DNA from: Ornithinicoccus halotolerans
GTDB lineage: Bacteria > Actinomycetota > Actinomycetes > Actinomycetales > Dermatophilaceae
Length of the DNA stretch: 37,435 bases
Reading direction: 5' to 3'
Assembly (NCBI RefSeq): GCF_009602535.1
Contig: NZ_WIQI01000022.1
Coordinates: 1-37,435, forward strand
Positions 23,081 to 30,486 of this stretch are shown in pieces. The notes beneath the pieces are model-generated. The model saw only the letters and a list, made by a program, of their open reading frames with translations, made no database searches and was not told where the DNA came from. Position numbers and translations under genes: made by a program. Positions within the stretch are counted from its first letter, which is position 1. Each line of letters opens with the position of its first letter.

Positions 23081-23992
23081 GTGCAGCAAGCCCAGCGGCC
23101 AGAGAGTAGGGATGCGTTGGTCACACCCAGGGATTTTCGAGAGAACGCGGCCGCGAACGCGGTCGCCGAGCATCTTACTGCTGTCTTGGGTAGCGCAGTG
23201 AAGCCCCGAAAGTGGGATGACGGCAGCGCACCTGCAATGCATGATTTCTATATCGAGGGCGGAATTCACAAAATCGCGCTCGAGGTGACAACACTTGCCG
23301 ACGGTGAGCGCGTCGGCCGAGACATCCGCTGGGAGCGAGAGGCGCCCGAAGGACGCGTCAAGGTCGCAGGCCTGAGCGGTTGTTGGGTGGCGCTTCACGA
23401 CGGGGATGCGGAGGCGGGCGATGTCATTGCGACGATCCGGGCCCAGCTGCCTCGACTTCAAGCCCTCGGGCTCACGCGACTCGACACGAGGGCATGGCAA
23501 GAGCACGCGCTTGCTCCTAGCATTCTCCGCCCAGCGTGGTATGAAGCGTCACGTGCCTTGAATCTTATGGGCGTTATAGAGGTGAGCAGCGTCACCGATG
23601 CATCACAAGCGCTGCTCGACGAGTATGGTGGCGAGGTTCATGTTGCTCGCGGCTTCGGAACTACCCGTCCTATTGATCGGAACTTCCCGGTGGGCGTCAT
23701 CCATGAACAGCTTCGCGACCCCCGACACCACGCCTCCGATGTGGAGAAACTTCTCGCAGTCAGTGATGCGACGGCCAAGCACCTCTGGATGTGGGTTGAG
23801 CTCACCGAAGGGTTCGCGATCATCCGCTCGTTAGAGGAATCGCTCCCCGATGTCGACGTCGATGCCGAAGGCATCGACGGGGTGTGGTTGGGCCGGAGCC
23901 CTACACCAAGCATCCTCGCTGGTTACGTGTGGTTGCGCGGAGCGGGGTGGGGTGCGTTCTCAACTGCTCGCAACGGAGTAGTTGACGCCTGA
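23081..23992 (+). CDS. Hypothetical protein with nuclease-like core, element cargo
   Basis: This 303-aa protein starts at GTG with GGAGGG directly upstream. Residues about 50-72 read 'MHDFYIEGGIHKIALEVTT', where Asp55 and Glu68 are spaced as in PD-(D/E)XK nucleases but Thr replaces the usual Lys. A long helical region ('IATIRAQLPRLQALGLTRLD') and an aromatic C-terminus ('LWMWVELTEGFAI', 'YVWLRGAGWGAF') follow. The nuclease idea is only a fold suspicion. GC is lower than chromosome average. It lies in the integrative element, so defence or element maintenance are both possible. Confidence 0.7.
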   Translation: MQQAQRPESRDALVTPRDFRENAAANAVAEHLTAVLGSAVKPRKWDDGSAPAMHDFYIEGGIHKIALEVTTLADGERVGRDIRWEREAPEGRVKVAGLSGCWVALHDGDAEAGDVIATIRAQLPRLQALGLTRLDTRAWQEHALAPSILRPAWYEASRALNLMGVIEVSSVTDASQALLDEYGGEVHVARGFGTTRPIDRNFPVGVIHEQLRDPRHHASDVEKLLAVSDATAKHLWMWVELTEGFAIIRSLEESLPDVDVDAEGIDGVWLGRSPTPSILAGYVWLRGAGWGAFSTARNGVVDA

Positions 23993-24041
23993 CGGCGCCA
24001 CACACCTCTTGCATTGTCGGCCTGCTTTTCGTCCGTACGAA

Positions 24042-24410
24042 ATGTCTAGGCTGGTCACTGTGAGCATCACGGAGTGCCTGCGGTGCGGCGCGCCGGTGCT
24101 GCAGTCCAGCCGCGGCCGGCCGGCCCGCTGGTGCTCTCAGAAGTGCCGCCGCGCGGCGTATGAGGAACGCCGGGCCGCGGCCAACGGGGCCGTCGCTGTC
24201 CGCGTCATCCGCGAAAGCGAACCCGCACCGCAGTTGAGCCTGGTTGACCACGTGACCGCCGTGCTGGCCTCCCCCGCGGCCTGCCGCCGGGTGCTGCGCG
24301 AGCTGACCGGCCTGGCCGGCTCGGGACAGCTGTGGGACCCCCGCCGGTCCGGGGTACCCGAGGCCGCCGGCCAGCTGGCCCGCGCGCTGGCCGGCCGGCT
24401 CCGCCGCTGA
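24042..24410 (+). CDS. Small zinc-finger protein, element associated
   Basis: This is a protein of about 122 aa with an N-terminal Cys-x2-Cys...Cys-x3-Cys finger ('TECLRCGAPV', 'ARWCSQKCRRAAYEERRAA'), the FCS/RNHCP-like treble-clef style often found in actinobacterial integrative elements. The C-terminal part is an alanine-rich helix pair ('LASPAACRRVLRELTGL'). The start is ATG 24042 or GTG 24060; both keep the finger. It precedes the excisionase and integrase on the same strand and probably helps regulate the element. Confidence 0.65.
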   Translation: MSRLVTVSITECLRCGAPVLQSSRGRPARWCSQKCRRAAYEERRAAANGAVAVRVIRESEPAPQLSLVDHVTAVLASPAACRRVLRELTGLAGSGQLWDPRRSGVPEAAGQLARALAGRLRR

Positions 24411-24630
24411 CCACACACCAGGCCAGCATTCCCCCGCGTCTCCCTCGCTGACCTCAGCGGCGCAACGTTCCCCTCCCAGCCCGAGCCCCCACCCCGCGGT
24501 CCAGGAGCGGGTCCTCGGCTTTGGCGTGAGGGCCAGCAGCACACCGGACGACTTAGGGGTTGGCAGGACGAACTCGTCCCGACCACGACTACGGCCGGTC
24601 GCCGACCGTGGCCAGGCATCAGGAGGAACC

Positions 24631-24876
24631 ATGAGCACCCAGCCCCCAAGGATCGAGGAGCGGCTGACCTGCACCGTGCCCGAGGCCGCACGGCTGCTCG
24701 GCATCGGCCGCGACGCGGCCTACCGCGCCGCCACCACCGGCACCCTGCCCACCCTGCGCCTGGGCCGGCGCCTGGTCGTGCCCGTCCCCAAGCTGCTGGC
24801 CCTGCTCGGCGCCACCACCCCGACCACCGGCATGGGCGGCACCGACGCGAGTCCCGGCGAGGGCATCCACCACTGA
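24631..24876 (+). CDS. Excisionase-like helix-turn-helix protein
   Basis: This 81-aa protein has a MerR/Xis-type winged helix: 'TVPEAARLLGIGRDAAYRAA', then 'GTLPTLRLGRRLVVPVPKLL', the standard DNA-binding excisionase pattern. AGGAGG lies five bases before the ATG. It sits 99 bases upstream of the integrase in the same direction. It is expected to bend att DNA and steer the integrase towards excision. Confidence 0.85.
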   Translation: MSTQPPRIEERLTCTVPEAARLLGIGRDAAYRAATTGTLPTLRLGRRLVVPVPKLLALLGATTPTTGMGGTDASPGEGIHH

Positions 24877-24975
24877 GGCACCAGACCGCGAAGTGTCCAC
24901 AGGGCCGAGCAGGGGCCCTGTCGAGCCAGACGTCGCGGGGCTAGGTTGCCGAACCGCGGGGGAAGGAGGCACGTC

Positions 24976-26130
24976 ATGGGTCAGCGCCGGATGCGTGACG
25001 GCATCATCCAACGCGGGAGAACCTGGTCCTACGTCATCCGCGAACCCGACCCGGCCACCGGCACCACCCGGCCCCGGTGGGTCGGCGGGTTCCCCACCCG
25101 CACCGCGGCCAAGAAGGCCCGGGATGCCGCCCGGCACGCCAGCCACCGCGGCACCTACGTCACCCCGCAGGACTTGACCGTCGGCCAGTGGCTGGACACC
25201 TGGATCGAGACCCACGCGGTCTCCCTGAAGCCCTCCACGGCGAACTCCTACCGGGGCAACATCGAGCGCTACCTCAAATCCCAGCTCGGGCACGAACGCC
25301 TCCAGGTCCTCTCGCCCTCGCGGCTGTCGCTGACCTTCCGCCAGCTCTATGAGACCGGCGGCAAGGACGGCGCCCCACTGTCCCCACGCACCGTCGAGTT
25401 CGCCCGAGCCATCCTGCGCAAGGCCCTCGACGACGCCGTCCTCGACCGGCTGCTGGAAGTCAACCCCGTCGTCGGCACCAAACGCCCCCGGGCCATCAAG
25501 CCGCAGCACAAGGTCTGGACCCCTGAGCAGCTGCGCGCCTTCATCGCCCACGTCACCGCCACCGGTGACCGGTTCGCGCCGCTGTGGGTCCTCGCAGCCG
25601 GAACCGGCATGCGCCGCGGCGAGCTCCTCACCCTGCGGTGGGGCGACATCGACCTCGACGCCGGCGTCGTCTCCGTCGAACGCTCCGTCACCCAGATCGG
25701 CCGGGAGCTTCACTACTCCCGGCCAAAGAACCACGAACGGCGCACGGTGGCGGTCGACACCCACGTCGCCGCCGCGCTGCAGGCCTGGCGCACGCAGCAG
25801 TCGGCCGAGCAGCGGCAGTGGGGCGACGCCTACGCGAACCCGGACAACCTGGTGTTCACGTGGGAGAACGGCTCCCCGGTGCCGGGCGACTACGCCACCA
25901 GGCGGTTCGTGCGCGCCCAGGCAGGGGCGGACCTGCCACGGATCACGCTGCACGAGCTGCGCCACACCCACGCCAGCATCCTGCTGGGCCAGGGCGTGCC
26001 GGTCCACGTCGTCAGCGCCCGACTGGGCCACAAGGACGCCAGCGTGACCCTGAACGTCTACGCCCACCACATCCCCGAGGACCACACCCGGGTGCTGGAC
26101 GTGTTCACCACCGCCGTCTGGGGCGCCTGA
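24976..26130 (+). CDS. Tyrosine recombinase (site-specific integrase)
   Basis: This 384-aa phage-type integrase has an N-terminal arm-binding part ('RTWSYVIREPDPATGTTRPR', AP2-like), a SAM-like core-binding domain (about 65-170) and a catalytic domain with Arg213 ('TGMRRGE'), His326-x-x-Arg329 ('LHELRHTH'), a 'LGHKDASVT' His and nucleophile Tyr362 ('NVYAHH'). All five key positions are intact, so it should be active. GGAAGGAGG precedes ATG 24976. It ends 141 bases from the tRNA gene that it presumably targets. It is one of two integrases in the island; the other is decayed. Confidence 0.95.
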   Translation: MGQRRMRDGIIQRGRTWSYVIREPDPATGTTRPRWVGGFPTRTAAKKARDAARHASHRGTYVTPQDLTVGQWLDTWIETHAVSLKPSTANSYRGNIERYLKSQLGHERLQVLSPSRLSLTFRQLYETGGKDGAPLSPRTVEFARAILRKALDDAVLDRLLEVNPVVGTKRPRAIKPQHKVWTPEQLRAFIAHVTATGDRFAPLWVLAAGTGMRRGELLTLRWGDIDLDAGVVSVERSVTQIGRELHYSRPKNHERRTVAVDTHVAAALQAWRTQQSAEQRQWGDAYANPDNLVFTWENGSPVPGDYATRRFVRAQAGADLPRITLHELRHTHASILLGQGVPVHVVSARLGHKDASVTLNVYAHHIPEDHTRVLDVFTTAVWGA

Positions 26131-26191
26131 GCGGCAACGCCGACCGCCGTGGCCGCACAGCGCCGCGCGCAGCGACACGACCCCGCGCTGG

Positions 26192-26211
26192 CGTTAGCAA
26201 TCCGTTAGCAA
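26192..26211 (+). repeat. Arm-type integrase site candidate, right end
   Basis: CGTTAGCAA occurs twice in direct tandem with an 11-base period, 44 bases inside the right attachment repeat. A near-identical pair lies just inside the left repeat at 19548-19566. Confidence 0.5.
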
Positions 26212-26254
26212 GCCCAGGCGGCTGGAAGCCGTCCAGACCAGCCACAAGCGACTG

Positions 26255-26315
26255 ACCTGCGACAACGCGGTGGGCCAGGCGGGGCTTGAACCCGCGACCG
26301 ACGGATTATGAGTCC
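26255..26315. repeat. Right attachment site (copy A) overlapping the 3' half of the tRNA
   Basis: This is the intact version of the repeat found at 13.47, 15.02 and 19.38 kb. It spans the tRNA anticodon loop to the 3' end plus about 16 flanking bases. Confidence 0.7.
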
Positions 26316-26344
26316 GCTGCTCTGACCGGCTGAGCTACTGGCCC
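26271..26344 (-). tRNA. tRNA with CAT anticodon, probably tRNA-Ile2 (lysidine-modified)
   Basis: A 74-base cloverleaf on the minus strand: acceptor GGGCCAG/CTGGCCC, D-arm GCTCAGCCGGTCAGAGC, anticodon loop CTCATAA, T-arm GCGGGTTCAAGCCCCGC. The anticodon CAT fits Met or Ile2. C4:G69 and C5:G68 in the acceptor stem are the known TilS determinants, which favours Ile2. CCA is only partly encoded. It is the target of integration. Confidence 0.9.
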
Positions 26345-26373
26345 CGTGCGGGGACCAAGTTTTGCACAGCAGG

Positions 26374-26826
26374 TCAGCCCAGCTGACCCCGCACCGCTCC
26401 GGCCGGGAACGCCACCGAGTGCACGTTCACGTAGTACTCATCCGGGTTGCTCACGATGTCCACCAGCAGGGCGCGGTCCGCGTCGGCGCACCCGCTCGAC
26501 ATCCCGTCCGTGGGCGCGTCCAGCGGGACGACGACCGGACCGGCCACGGTCGGGTCACCCACATGGATGTGTGCGGCGGTGACCTGCTCGACGTCGGTCA
26601 CTTCGAGCGTGTAGCAGACCCGCTGCAGGCCGGGATTGAGGTGCACGGTGGCCGTCCCCGTCCCGTCCGGGTCACCCGGGCCGGGCACCTCCGCGGCCCC
26701 CCTCAGCTCCGTAGTGATCGTCTTGCCTGCGTGGTCGGGCGCGGCGTGGAGCGGGCCGGGGACGAGCGGGGCGGCGAGCAGCGTGCCTGCGGTGACGGCG
26801 AGCAGGCGGCGAGCGGTGCGCGACAT
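26374..26826 (-). CDS. Secreted CHRD domain protein
   Basis: This 150-aa protein has a signal peptide of about 29 residues ('RRLLAVTAGTLLAAPL', cleavage near 'LHAAP'). The rest is a single CHRD (chordin-like) domain: 'TELRGAAEVPGPGDPDGTG', 'CYTLEVTDVEQVTAAHIHVG' and 'YYVNVHSVAFPAGAVRGQLG'. Two cysteines ('VCYTLEV', 'SSGCADA') could form a disulfide outside the cell. GGAGG precedes the ATG at 26826. The role of CHRD proteins in bacteria is unclear. Confidence 0.88.
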   Translation of the reverse strand: MSRTARRLLAVTAGTLLAAPLVPGPLHAAPDHAGKTITTELRGAAEVPGPGDPDGTGTATVHLNPGLQRVCYTLEVTDVEQVTAAHIHVGDPTVAGPVVVPLDAPTDGMSSGCADADRALLVDIVSNPDEYYVNVHSVAFPAGAVRGQLG

Positions 26827-26951
26827 GAGAAACCTCCACGTCCAGGGGTCGATGGTGTGAGTGCCTCACACAGCGGGGATACGGCCAGTTGCTCCCCGGA
26901 CGCTTGGACCGCTCGCCGGCTGTCTCACCACGGAGACAGAACCGACCACGG

Positions 26952-26984
26952 AAAAGGTCCCCGGGTCGATGACCCAGGGACCTT
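26952..26984 (-). terminator. Rho-independent terminator of tRNA-Asn
   Basis: AAGGTCCC and GGGACCTT arms plus an inner GGGTC/GACCC stem with a 3-base loop form a strong hairpin; on the minus strand it ends in a short T-run, five bases after the tRNA 3' end. Confidence 0.85.
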
Positions 26985-26988
26985 GCTG

Positions 26989-27061
26989 CTCCCCCGACTG
27001 GATTCGAACCAGTAACCTGCCGGTTAACAGCCGGCTGCTCTGCCAATTGAGCTACAGGGGA
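26989..27061 (-). tRNA. tRNA-Asn (GTT)
   Basis: A 73-base cloverleaf on the minus strand: acceptor TCCCCTG/CGGGGGA, D-arm GCTCAATTGGCAGAGC, anticodon loop CTGTTAA (GTT), T-arm with GGTTCGAATCC, discriminator G. CCA is not encoded. Confidence 0.95.
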
Positions 27062-27111
27062 CTGGCCGCGACAAGCGCGGCGAGGTGACGATACCAAACC
27101 GCCGAGGCCAC

Positions 27112-27735
27112 TCACGAATCGGCGGACCCGGCGCTGGGCAGCTCCGGCGGCAGCCCGACCTGGTCGCGCAGCTCGCGGCGCACCTCGGCGACGGCCCGCG
27201 CCAGCGCGGGGTCGTCCCCCCTGGTGGTGGCGCCCAGCAGCACCTGCTCGTGCAGCTCCCGGGTGCGCAGGTCCTTGCGGATCACGACGCGCACCCGGCG
27301 CCCGCTGCCGAGGTCGACGCTACGAGTCAGCACCACGCTGGCTTGCACCCGCTCCCGGAACGCCTCGGGCACCCGGCCGGGGCCGGTCCGGCTCCACAAC
27401 CGCCAGGCCAGCGCGGCGCCCTGACCGACCCAGCTGACCGTCAGCGTCCCGGTGTGGGGATCCCACCCGCCGGCGTCCACGTCCCGCCAGGGCCGGTCCA
27501 CGACCCGGGCCGACTCCCCGAAGGCCGCCGGGTCCACGACGACCAGCCGCCACGGCGTGACCAGCACCCAGTGCCCGGTGTGGTCGTCCTGGGCCCCGGC
27601 GAGCACCTTCTGGCCGCGCTCCAGCGCCGCCGCCCGGGACACCGGGTCGGGGACCTCGGGCACCCCCGGGGCCGGGGGTTCACCGCGACCCTCCGGCGCG
27701 CTGCGGCTACGCCTCCTGCGCCATGCGGGACTCAC
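27112..27735 (-). CDS. Conserved actinobacterial hypothetical next to dnaG
   Basis: This 207-aa protein starts at GTG 27735, four bases after the dnaG stop. After an Arg/Pro-rich start it has a PH-like beta pattern: 'QKVLAGAQDDHTGHWVLVTP' followed by 'RLVVVDPA' and 'WRDVDAGGWDPHTGTLTVSW'. Later 'RVRVVIRKDLRTRELHEQVL' is also conserved-looking. Proteins of this kind are commonly found directly downstream of dnaG in actinobacteria; their function is unknown. No membrane segment is seen. Confidence 0.75.
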   Translation of the reverse strand: MSPAWRRRRSRSAPEGRGEPPAPGVPEVPDPVSRAAALERGQKVLAGAQDDHTGHWVLVTPWRLVVVDPAAFGESARVVDRPWRDVDAGGWDPHTGTLTVSWVGQGAALAWRLWSRTGPGRVPEAFRERVQASVVLTRSVDLGSGRRVRVVIRKDLRTRELHEQVLLGATTRGDDPALARAVAEVRRELRDQVGLPPELPSAGSADS

Positions 27736-27739
27736 TGGC

Positions 27740-29665
27740 TCACTCCGTCCTGGCCCGCAGCCGGGCCCGCTCGCGGTGCAGCGCGGTCAGCTCCTCGCTC
27801 AGCCGCCGCGCCTCCGGGTCCTCCGCGCCGCAGCGGCGCAGCGCGCTCATCGCGTCGGCGATGCGCTGGCTCAGCCCGGTCTCCAGCACCCGCACCACCA
27901 GCGACTCCACGTAGCGGCGGGGCGGCCGGCCGGTCTCCCGCTCCAGCGTCACCGGCAAATTGGCGACCGCCAGCTCGTGCACCCAGCGTCGGGCCGGCTC
28001 CGGGCTGTGCTGGGCCACCGACTCGGTCCAGGACCGGTGGCTGCCGTTCGAGCCCGCCGCGCCGGCCTGCCGCACCGCCTGCCACAGCGCCCGGTGCACC
28101 GGAGCCCGCAGCCCCTGCGGCGCGATCGCCACGACGTCCTCCCCCGGCAGCATCGAGGGGTACTGCAGCGCCACCTGCAGCAGCTGCCGTTCCGCCTGCA
28201 CCACCGGGTCGCGCAGGTCCGGCGGGGGCAGCGGGGCCGGCTCGGGTCCGGCCCCCGCTGGCGGTCCCGCCGCGTCGGCCCCCGCACGGACACCCTGCTG
28301 CCGGTGCTCGGCACGCGGCCGGGACGCCGCGCGGCGCACCTCCTGGCCCAGCTGCTCGACGTCCACGCCCAGCCACCCGGCGACGGTACGGGTGTACTCC
28401 GGCCGCAGCGAGGAGTCCCGGATGCCGGCGATGATGGGCGCGACCGCGCGCATCGCCTGCACCCGTTCCTCGGCCCGGGAGAGCTCGAACGGCCGGATGG
28501 TGGTGCGCACCGCGAACTCGAACATCGGCACCGCGGAGTCGATGAGCTCCAGCACCGCGGCGTCGCCGGCCGACTGCCGCAGCTCGTTCGGGTCCTGCCC
28601 GGCCGGCGCCACCGCCACGAAGCACTGCGAGGCCCACCGCTGGTCCTGCTCGAAGGCCCGCATCGCGGCCTTCTGCCCGGCCTCGTCCCCGTCGAAGGTG
28701 AAGATCACCCGGGCGGGCCTGCCGCCGGCCTCGTCGCGCAGGATGCGGCGCAGCGTGGTGATGTGGTCCGGCCCGAAGGCGGTGCCACAGGTCGCGACCG
28801 CGTTCTCCACCCCGGCCAGGTGGCAGGCCATCACGTCGGTGTAGCCCTCCACGACGACCGCACGGCGGGTGCTGGCCATCGCCTTCTTGGCCAGGTCCAG
28901 GCCGTAGAGCACCGAGGTCTTCTTGTAGACCGGCGTCTCGGAGGTGTTGAGGTACTTGGCCTGGACGCGGTCGTCGTCGAACAGCCGGCGCGCGCCGAAG
29001 CCCACGGTGTCACCGGTGATGTCGCGGATCGGCCACATCACCCGGCCCCGGAACCGGTCGTACAGCCCCCGGCTGCTCCGGCCGGCCAGGCCCGCGGTGA
29101 GCAGCTCGTCGTCGGTAAAGCCCTTCTCCCGGAGCTGGTGGACCAGCGCGTCCCCGGAGCGGGGCGAGTAGCCCACCTCGAACTGCTGCGCCGCCGCGGC
29201 GTCGAAGCCCTTCCCGCGCAGGAAGTCCCGCCCGTGCCGGCCCTCGGCCGACTCCAGCAGCGCCCGGTGGTAGTACTCGGCGGCCACCCGGTGGGCCTCC
29301 ACCAACCGCGCCCGGCGGCCCAGGCCGCCCTCGCGGTCCCGCCCGCCCTGGCCGCTGCCCTCCTCGTACCGCAGCTCCATGCCGACCCGGGCCGCCAGCC
29401 GCTCGACCGCCTCGGTGAAGGACAGGTGGTCCACCTTCATGACGAAGGAGATGACGTCGCCGCCCTCGTCGCACCCGAAGCAGTGCCAGGCGCCGACGGC
29501 CGGGCGCACGTTGAAGGAGGGGGTCCGCTCGTCGTGGAACGGGCACAGTCCCTTGAGGGAGCCGGTCCCGGCCGGGCGCAGCGTGACGTGCTCGCGCACC
29601 ACGTCCTCCAGGGAGCTGCGCTCCTTGACCTCCTGGACGTCCTCGGACCTGATCAGGCCGGCCAC
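27740..29665 (-). CDS. dnaG: DNA primase
   Basis: DnaG makes RNA primers at the replication fork. This 641-aa protein has the CHC2 zinc finger (Cys41, His44, Cys62, Cys65), the catalytic core with 'RDITGDTVGFGARRL' and 'KYLNTSETPVYKKTSVLYGL', Toprim motifs 'VVEGYTDVMACH' and 'FTFDGDEAGQKAA', and a C-terminal helicase-binding region after a Pro/Ala linker. The start GTG 29665 is preceded by AAGGAGG and gives the usual 'AGLIRSEDVQEVKER' opening; a longer upstream frame is not coding. It is cotranscribed with the downstream gene. Confidence 0.96.
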   Translation of the reverse strand: MAGLIRSEDVQEVKERSSLEDVVREHVTLRPAGTGSLKGLCPFHDERTPSFNVRPAVGAWHCFGCDEGGDVISFVMKVDHLSFTEAVERLAARVGMELRYEEGSGQGGRDREGGLGRRARLVEAHRVAAEYYHRALLESAEGRHGRDFLRGKGFDAAAAQQFEVGYSPRSGDALVHQLREKGFTDDELLTAGLAGRSSRGLYDRFRGRVMWPIRDITGDTVGFGARRLFDDDRVQAKYLNTSETPVYKKTSVLYGLDLAKKAMASTRRAVVVEGYTDVMACHLAGVENAVATCGTAFGPDHITTLRRILRDEAGGRPARVIFTFDGDEAGQKAAMRAFEQDQRWASQCFVAVAPAGQDPNELRQSAGDAAVLELIDSAVPMFEFAVRTTIRPFELSRAEERVQAMRAVAPIIAGIRDSSLRPEYTRTVAGWLGVDVEQLGQEVRRAASRPRAEHRQQGVRAGADAAGPPAGAGPEPAPLPPPDLRDPVVQAERQLLQVALQYPSMLPGEDVVAIAPQGLRAPVHRALWQAVRQAGAAGSNGSHRSWTESVAQHSPEPARRWVHELAVANLPVTLERETGRPPRRYVESLVVRVLETGLSQRIADAMSALRRCGAEDPEARRLSEELTALHRERARLRARTE

Positions 29666-29809
29666 GGCACCCTCCTTCCTCGCCCGGGAGTCTACGTGCG
29701 GGCCGGCCACCGGGAGGGGGCCGTCCCCAGCCCCGCGGAAAACCCGTTGAGCGGCGTCACCCCGCGCGGCTACCGTCCCGGTCCATGGTGACGTTCGTGA
29801 TGGTGCGCC

Positions 29810-30400
29810 GTGTCCGCGGCAGGGGGCACGCGCCGCTGGGGATGGCACGCCCTGGCGCCGGGCTGGGCCCGGAGGGTCGTCCGTGCCTCGGGCGCCGCTG
29901 ACGGCGACCTGGTCCTCGACCTGGGCGCGGGCCTCGGTGCACTGACCGTCCCGCTGCGGGAGCGCGGCGCCCGCGTGGTGGCCGTGGAGCTGCACCCCGG
30001 GCGGGCCCACCGGCTGCGGCAGCGGCTGGCGGGCCGACCCGGTCCGGTCGCGGCCACGGTACTGGAGGAGGATCTGCTGGCCGTGCCGCTGCCGGGACGG
30101 CCGTTCCGGGTCGTGGCCAACCCGCCCTACGCAGTGTCTGCCCAGCTTGTCAGCCGGCTGACCGGGCGGCGCAGCCGGCTGGTCCGGGCCGACCTGGTGC
30201 TGCCCGGCTGGCAGGCCCGCCGCTACGCGGCCGCGCCGCCGCGCGGCTTCACCGCAACGGTGGGCATGCGGCTGCCGGCCCGAGCGTTCAACCCACCGCC
30301 GGCCCGGGACGGTGCGGTCCTGGTGCTGCGCCGCACCGATGAGTCCGGCCGGGACCGCGGGTCCAAGCAGGGGGCCGGGCGGTGTCGGCGGCCCCGGTGA
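29810..30400 (+). CDS. Short rRNA adenine N6-methyltransferase-like protein (Erm/KsgA family)
   Basis: This 196-aa SAM-dependent methyltransferase has motif I 'VLDLGAGLGALT' (residues 35-46), acidic motif II 'VAVELHPGR' and motif IV 'NPPY' (104-107), which is typical of enzymes that methylate adenine N6 in rRNA. A 'GWHALAP' segment corresponds to the 'G-x-H-F-L' opening of Erm proteins. Erm/KsgA enzymes are usually 245-280 aa; the C-terminal helical RNA-binding domain is largely missing here, replaced by a basic tail ('RGSKQGAGRCRRPR'). Macrolide-type resistance is possible but not proven. It is followed by a drug-efflux-type transporter. Confidence 0.8.
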   Translation: MSAAGGTRRWGWHALAPGWARRVVRASGAADGDLVLDLGAGLGALTVPLRERGARVVAVELHPGRAHRLRQRLAGRPGPVAATVLEEDLLAVPLPGRPFRVVANPPYAVSAQLVSRLTGRRSRLVRADLVLPGWQARRYAAAPPRGFTATVGMRLPARAFNPPPARDGAVLVLRRTDESGRDRGSKQGAGRCRRPR

Positions 30401-30486
30401 CACTGGGTGCGCGCGGGGCCACCGGACGCCGGAGACAGCTCGACCAGCACAGCAGGACCGACAGCACAGCAGGAAGGCAGGAGCAG

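Larger units (their letters stand above)
19380..26315. mobile_element. Putative integrative element inserted at the tRNA-Ile2 gene
   Basis: This is a 6.9-kb segment bounded by direct repeats B and A. It carries an intact tyrosine integrase next to the tRNA, an excisionase-like HTH gene and a small zinc-finger gene, and paired GTTAGCAA-type motifs lie just inside both ends. Cargo: a 326-aa protein of unknown function, a nuclease-like 303-aa protein, a broken conserved gene and an IS110 remnant. No replication or transfer genes were seen, so it is probably a satellite-like or decayed island. Confidence 0.6.

Noticed and set aside
22949-23506. 185-codon minus-strand frame overlapping the 303-aa cargo gene
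   Set aside because: The plus-strand gene has a strong ribosome site and better composition; the two cannot both be real.
13471-26344. CRISPR array among the short repeats
   Set aside because: The repeats are kilobases apart, derive from a tRNA gene and have no regular spacers; no cas genes are present.
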